Below the pieces are notes generated by a model, which ran no database searches, had not been told where the DNA came from, and saw only the letters and a list, made by a program, of their open reading frames with translations. Of a DNA stretch of 64,000 nt, positions 59,851 to 64,000 are shown one piece after another (position 1 is the first letter of the stretch; each line of letters opens with the position of its first letter). The DNA lies in NCBI GenBank assembly GCA_946811695.1, contig OX328123.1:44201871-44265870 (forward strand), written 5' to 3'. Source of the DNA: Gonocerus acuteangulatus. Lineage: Eukaryota; Arthropoda; Insecta; Hemiptera; Coreidae. The position numbers were made by a program, and so were the translations under genes.

Positions 59851-61429
59851 ATTAAAACTATCTAGAGAGGTTTTTTATAATTTGACCATTCGCCTATCAT
59901 GAAAATTTGAAGATTTAATAAAGGGGTCAGCTAAATAATAATTATGTTTTTATATGTTTATGGGAATAAATACAAGATACATCAAATAAGAATGCAACTT
60001 GCAGCATTACTAAGCACCGCGCTGAAGTGGTCGAGGTGGACTAATTAATTTCAGTTAAGAATTAGCTGTCATTTTTTCGGTCTATAATTTACCTTTCTTT
60101 TAGGTATCACTGATAGGTATTTGCATTTTGCGTAAGTAAAATTATTCTAACTATGTAAGTTTTCCAAAACAATAGCGAAACTTTTGTGGAAAAAATAATT
60201 TTGAAAACAACATGCTTTTCAAATGACACTTAGGATAAGAAGGTTATGGAAACAAATCAGGCTTTTTATCATGTACTTCAGGAGAAAAATATTACCTTAC
60301 AAAAGACTGTAAGAAAATGATTGTTATCGCCTAAAGGTAAAGTTTGTGAAAAGACATGTAGGTAATTGAGTTATTGATAGACTTTAGATGAGTTTATCAT
60401 GAAAGGAGATGATGGCTATCAAGGAAGTGAATTGTTATCAAGGCACAGGTTTTTTATCAAGAGTAAACAAAGAGCTACAAATTACTTCCTTTGGCCTGAA
60501 ACAAAACCAGCCACCAACCCCATTGTATATTTTCCACCTTCAGACAGTTAATTGAGAGGAATTAAGTCGCCCATTATTTTTCTCTGATTTATCTCTCCCC
60601 TGTTCATACTTTAAATTCTCCTCTTTTTTTTTTTTTTTTTTTTTTTTGGTTATCCTTTAGATTTTTTTTTAATAACCACTTCTCTATTCTTTTGTTGTTT
60701 TTTATAAAATAATAAAAAAACTCTTTTGCCTTGCTTTTTACAGGAATAATTCGCCTCCCGGGCACTTTCAATCCATTGATTTATATAAAACAGCACATCT
60801 TCCAAAAAAGGTTTCCTTTATACATCCATGTTGATTTATTTAATATACATTCTTTAATAATTTAGCAACAAATTAAGTCTTGACAAGTGTAAAAGTTTTA
60901 TTCTTTTATCAATTGATTTCAGGAGCATAACAACAGTAAGTCAAATAAAACAATAAATGTTCCAAGTTTATTAGAAGTAAAAAAAATAAATAAAAAAGTA
61001 AAAAAAAAAAAAAAAAATAAAAAAATACCGAATATAAAGCCAATTTAAATAAAAATTTTCGAGAACAAAGAGTCACAATCTAAATACATAGGTACATTTA
61101 TTTTTCCTAATCTTGCAAAGTAAAAAAAAATAGATTGCTGAATATATGATTCAAGTAGACAGGAATACATCACATACCGTTGGAAAATACTTGGGCAATA
61201 CAAATTCTAATAAAATACAAATATTTATTAAAATTGTAGTGTGAGCGTGAGCCTTTATATATGAGTAATTTTGAGCACAGGTGGGCACAATTTTATCAAT
61301 AAATAAAATAACTTAATTCTTTTTTCACTTATTTGTAAATACGAATATAATAAAATTCGTATTCGTAAGTGTGATTAAAAATTTATTTGTATTAACGTAT
61401 GTTAAATATATAAATTCAAAGAGTTTCCT
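59851..61429. other. AT-rich DNA, no gene seen
   Basis: Includes a T run at 60627-60648 and A-rich stretches near 61.0 kb. Confidence 0.4.
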
Positions 61430-61664
61430 CTACATACAAATAAAGTCATAGAAAAAATTGTAAATATTCACAAAAACTGTGAATTTTCACAAAAAATTAC
61501 ATTAAAATATATGAATACAAATTTATTCACATTGTAATTTGCGAATACAACTTTATTTACGAAATAAATTATGAATTTTAGCTTATTAACGATAAGGTGA
61601 TATTAGGAACGATATTAAAGGTGTTATTAGCAGGAACATTGAAGGTAATATTAGAAAGGATATA
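61430..61664 (+). repeat. Unclassified repeat with short 24-bp minisatellite end, copy 1
   Basis: ATTCACAAAAACTGTGAAT, CACAAAAAAT, ACATTAAAATATATGAATAC and AAATTTATTC occur in the same order as at 63345-63445, followed in both by imperfect 24-bp units of the form GGAAGGATATTGAAGGTGGT-ATTA. Here only ~3 units are present (61595-61664). Confidence 0.65.
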
Positions 61665-61723
61665 GAAAGTGGTAGATTTCAGCGAATAAATTAGAATTAA
61701 TTCGCTGAAATCAACCACCTTTC
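61665..61723. repeat. Hairpin, ~26-bp arms
   Basis: GAAAGTGGTAGATTTCAGCG-AATAAATT and its near-perfect inverse AATT-CGCTGAAATCAACCACCTTTC flank a short AGAATT centre. Confidence 0.9.
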
Positions 61724-63329
61724 AATAATTATTGAAACTAATGCAATCACTTCTTAATTTTAAATTCAAATACTTGGAAGATATTCAATTATGGAATATA
61801 TAAATAAGAAAAGTACAATATGTGAGGTGTTGAGATTCCAAGAGGTATATGTAAAGATTTTAATGAGATGTAGTTGGGAACATTTTTTATAACTTAAAAC
61901 GGTAGTAACTAACTTGGAATGAAGTGCTGTAACTCCAACTTTCCATTGCTAGCCAACAGATAGAAACATGGAAACAGGCTTCGGCAGAACAAAAGCATCG
62001 CTGATTTCAAGTGGGGCAAGTCAAACTTCAATTGGTCAGATTTCAATTGTTACACATTTCAATAAAGGTCACGGTGTTTAAAGGTTTTCTAGTTTGTTTG
62101 CATTTTTACCATTATTATTACTAGCTGACAATCAAATTATTAAGTACATTTATAATTATTAAACATTATTATTTTACGATGCGTCACATATCCGACGATT
62201 GACATGTAATTAAACTTCCGCAATGAAATCCTGCTCATATCTTTTACCTCAATAACGTAAAATACAAAATTGCTAAAAGAAGAAATAAAAGCCAATAAGT
62301 AAATAAACAAAAAAAGAAATAAATAATATAAATTTGAAAAAAAAAAATAAAACGGAAACTAAAAAAAACAAAACAAATAAGATTAAATATTAAATTAACC
62401 AACAATAAAATCATTTAATCTAAATATATAAGGAGATGCGTATTATTTTATTTTTTGTCGCATTTGTGCGAGGTGGGCGTTTTGGGTACATTTAATAATA
62501 ATATATAGTGTTAAATAACATAAACTGTATTTCTAATAATCAAGGCCTAGACTTATACACATTTTGTGTGCCCAGAAGCATGTAAAAATCTCAAAATCCA
62601 CTTTCGGTAATGCAAAGCGAAGTTTTAATTGCCTAACTATTATCCTCGTATTTTTTAGTTTTGTAACCATAAAGCAGATCATTAATCTTAGAGATTAGCT
62701 TCATGATATTCTATATGAGACGATGACTTTTAAAATTCCATTTTGTCATAAAAATAATTTCTTTTTTAAAAAGGGTCTTTTTCCTCACAGCCCAAAAATG
62801 TTTTGGGTAAATTTATCAAATCCCATAAAAATAAGGAAATGAATGTTTGTGTGGCCTCGTAAATAGTAATCCTAAATAATAATATCAAATAATAAATACT
62901 AGCTTAGACATTTTTTGTGTTCCCTGAATAGTTTTACGATTTGGACATAACCTTTTTTGAAAGCAGACGCCTCATATTGTGGTTAATAAATATTTCGACG
63001 GGAATGTTTAAAATCACCTAATCTACAGAAACTAGGAGATATTGTTGAAGGAAATTCAAATTTATACAATTCAACATCTAAACCTGAATTTCTCCTGAAA
63101 TTACTCCATCGAATGAATTTGAATGAATTGCTTCACAGAATGAATTCCTCATCAGTCCATTCCAAAATTAATTCCATGTCGGAAGCTTTTGAATAAACCT
63201 CTGCCCACCTTTTAATTTATATGATACTCGCACCAATCGATCTGAAACTTTAAAAACTTTTTTTTTTTTCTTTTCTTCATGTTTACCGATCTTTGATAGA
63301 TTCACCACTAATTTGCTTGCATTATGCAT
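61724..63329. other. AT-rich DNA, no gene seen
   Basis: No recognised element between the two copies of the 24-bp repeat family. Confidence 0.4.
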
Positions 63330-63860
63330 AGTTAAGTATTTCTGTAAATACTCACAAAAACTGTGAATATTCACAAAAAATCAAGTAATTACAAAAACTA
63401 ATCACATTAAAATATATGAATACAAATTTATTCTCAAAAACGTTCATATATAAATTTATTCGTATTATCGATGATATAATTTTACGAAAGTAATTGAAGG
63501 TGGTGTAAGGAAGGATATTGGAGGTGGTAATAGGAAGGATGTAGAGGGTAGTATTGGAAAGGATATTGAAAGTGATATTAGGAAGGTTGTTAGAGAGAAT
63601 ATAGTAGATACCATTAGGAAGTTAATAGAATGTGGTATAAGGAAGGATAATGAAGGTGGTATTAGGAAGGATATTGAACGTGGTATTAGAAAGGATTTAG
63701 AGGGTAGTATTGGAAAGGATATTGAAAGTGGTATTAGGTAGGGTATAGAAGGTGGTGTTAGGAAGAATATAGAAAGTGCCATTAGGAAGGTAATAGAAAG
63801 TGCTATAAGGAAGGATAATGAAGGTGGCATTAGGAAGGATGTAGAAGGAAGGATATTGAA
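63330..63860 (+). repeat. Unclassified repeat with 24-bp minisatellite end, copy 2
   Basis: Shares the leader with copy 1 and ends in ~15 units of 24 bp (63490-63860), consensus near AGGAAGGATATTGAAGGTGG followed by TATT. The unit length keeps a minus-strand frame open as an 8-residue repeat (like PPSISFLI), judged an artefact. Confidence 0.8.
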
Positions 63861-64000
63861 GATGATTTAGATAGAATTCTCGATATGCTATCGCCGATAA
63901 GACAATTCTTTATATAAATACACGTCAATACACCTAATTTTATCTCAATAAGACGATTTCAGGCCAAAATCGTGGATCATTACGATACTAATTCGAACCT

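Noticed and set aside
63465..63830. 121-codon minus-strand frame rich in Pro/Ser/Phe/Leu
   Set aside because: It is the translation of the 24-bp minisatellite; the 8-residue periodicity follows unit length.

Overview
This window is AT-rich animal DNA dominated by transposable elements and simple repeats. One piece of ordinary host coding sequence was recognised: a single minus-strand exon (18898-19184) of a rhodopsin-type neuropeptide receptor that best fits the insect short neuropeptide F receptor. That exon, the R4/Dong, BEL/Pao, jockey-like, piggyBac, Transib-like, Tc1/mariner and Helitron remnants, and a 5S-rRNA-derived SINE all point to an arthropod, most likely an insect with a large, intron-rich genome. 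The species cannot be named from the sequence. Nothing prokaryotic was seen (no operons, no CRISPR).

Layout. 0-10 kb: a 254-bp MITE, a jockey-like reverse-transcriptase (RT) tail, a nearly full-length but frameshifted R4/Dong retrotransposon lying between TAA repeats (2737-6620), a 45-bp minisatellite, and a second, truncated R4-like tail (9080-9160). 10-22 kb: a 25-bp minisatellite; four copies of a Helitron-like family, one still carrying the end of a helicase; two inverted-repeat elements bearing hammerhead-ribozyme-like motifs; a pogo-like transposase tail; the receptor exon; and a tandem repeat with NRF-1-like palindromes. 22-36 kb: degraded LINE fragments, a mariner remnant, a Transib-like element whose termini look like recombination signal sequences (31414-32822), and a piggyBac remnant (34793-35691). 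36-42 kb: more hammerhead-like inverted repeats and a pogo/Tigger-like element. 42.09-48.78 kb: a young BEL/Pao LTR retrotransposon on the minus strand with a long open gag-pol frame, a 5-bp target duplication and near-identical LTRs, but lacking the integrase core. 48.8-51.6 kb: a Tc1 pseudogene and a tRNA-derived SINE. 54-55.5 kb: an inverted-repeat element with a hammerhead motif whose core is intact, abutting a piggyBac remnant into which a 5S-derived SINE has jumped. 55.5-64 kb: mostly unrecognised AT-rich DNA with microsatellites and two copies of a repeat ending in a 24-bp minisatellite.

The receptor exon is probably surrounded by very long introns, and most of the window may be intronic or intergenic. 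Most interesting: (i) repeated outward-facing pairs of hammerhead-like motifs in short inverted-repeat elements; (ii) a Transib-like element with three termini of the form heptamer - 23 bp - nonamer; (iii) an integrase-less but recently inserted BEL element; (iv) nested insertions that allow relative dating. All family assignments come from reading motifs by eye; no database search was run.
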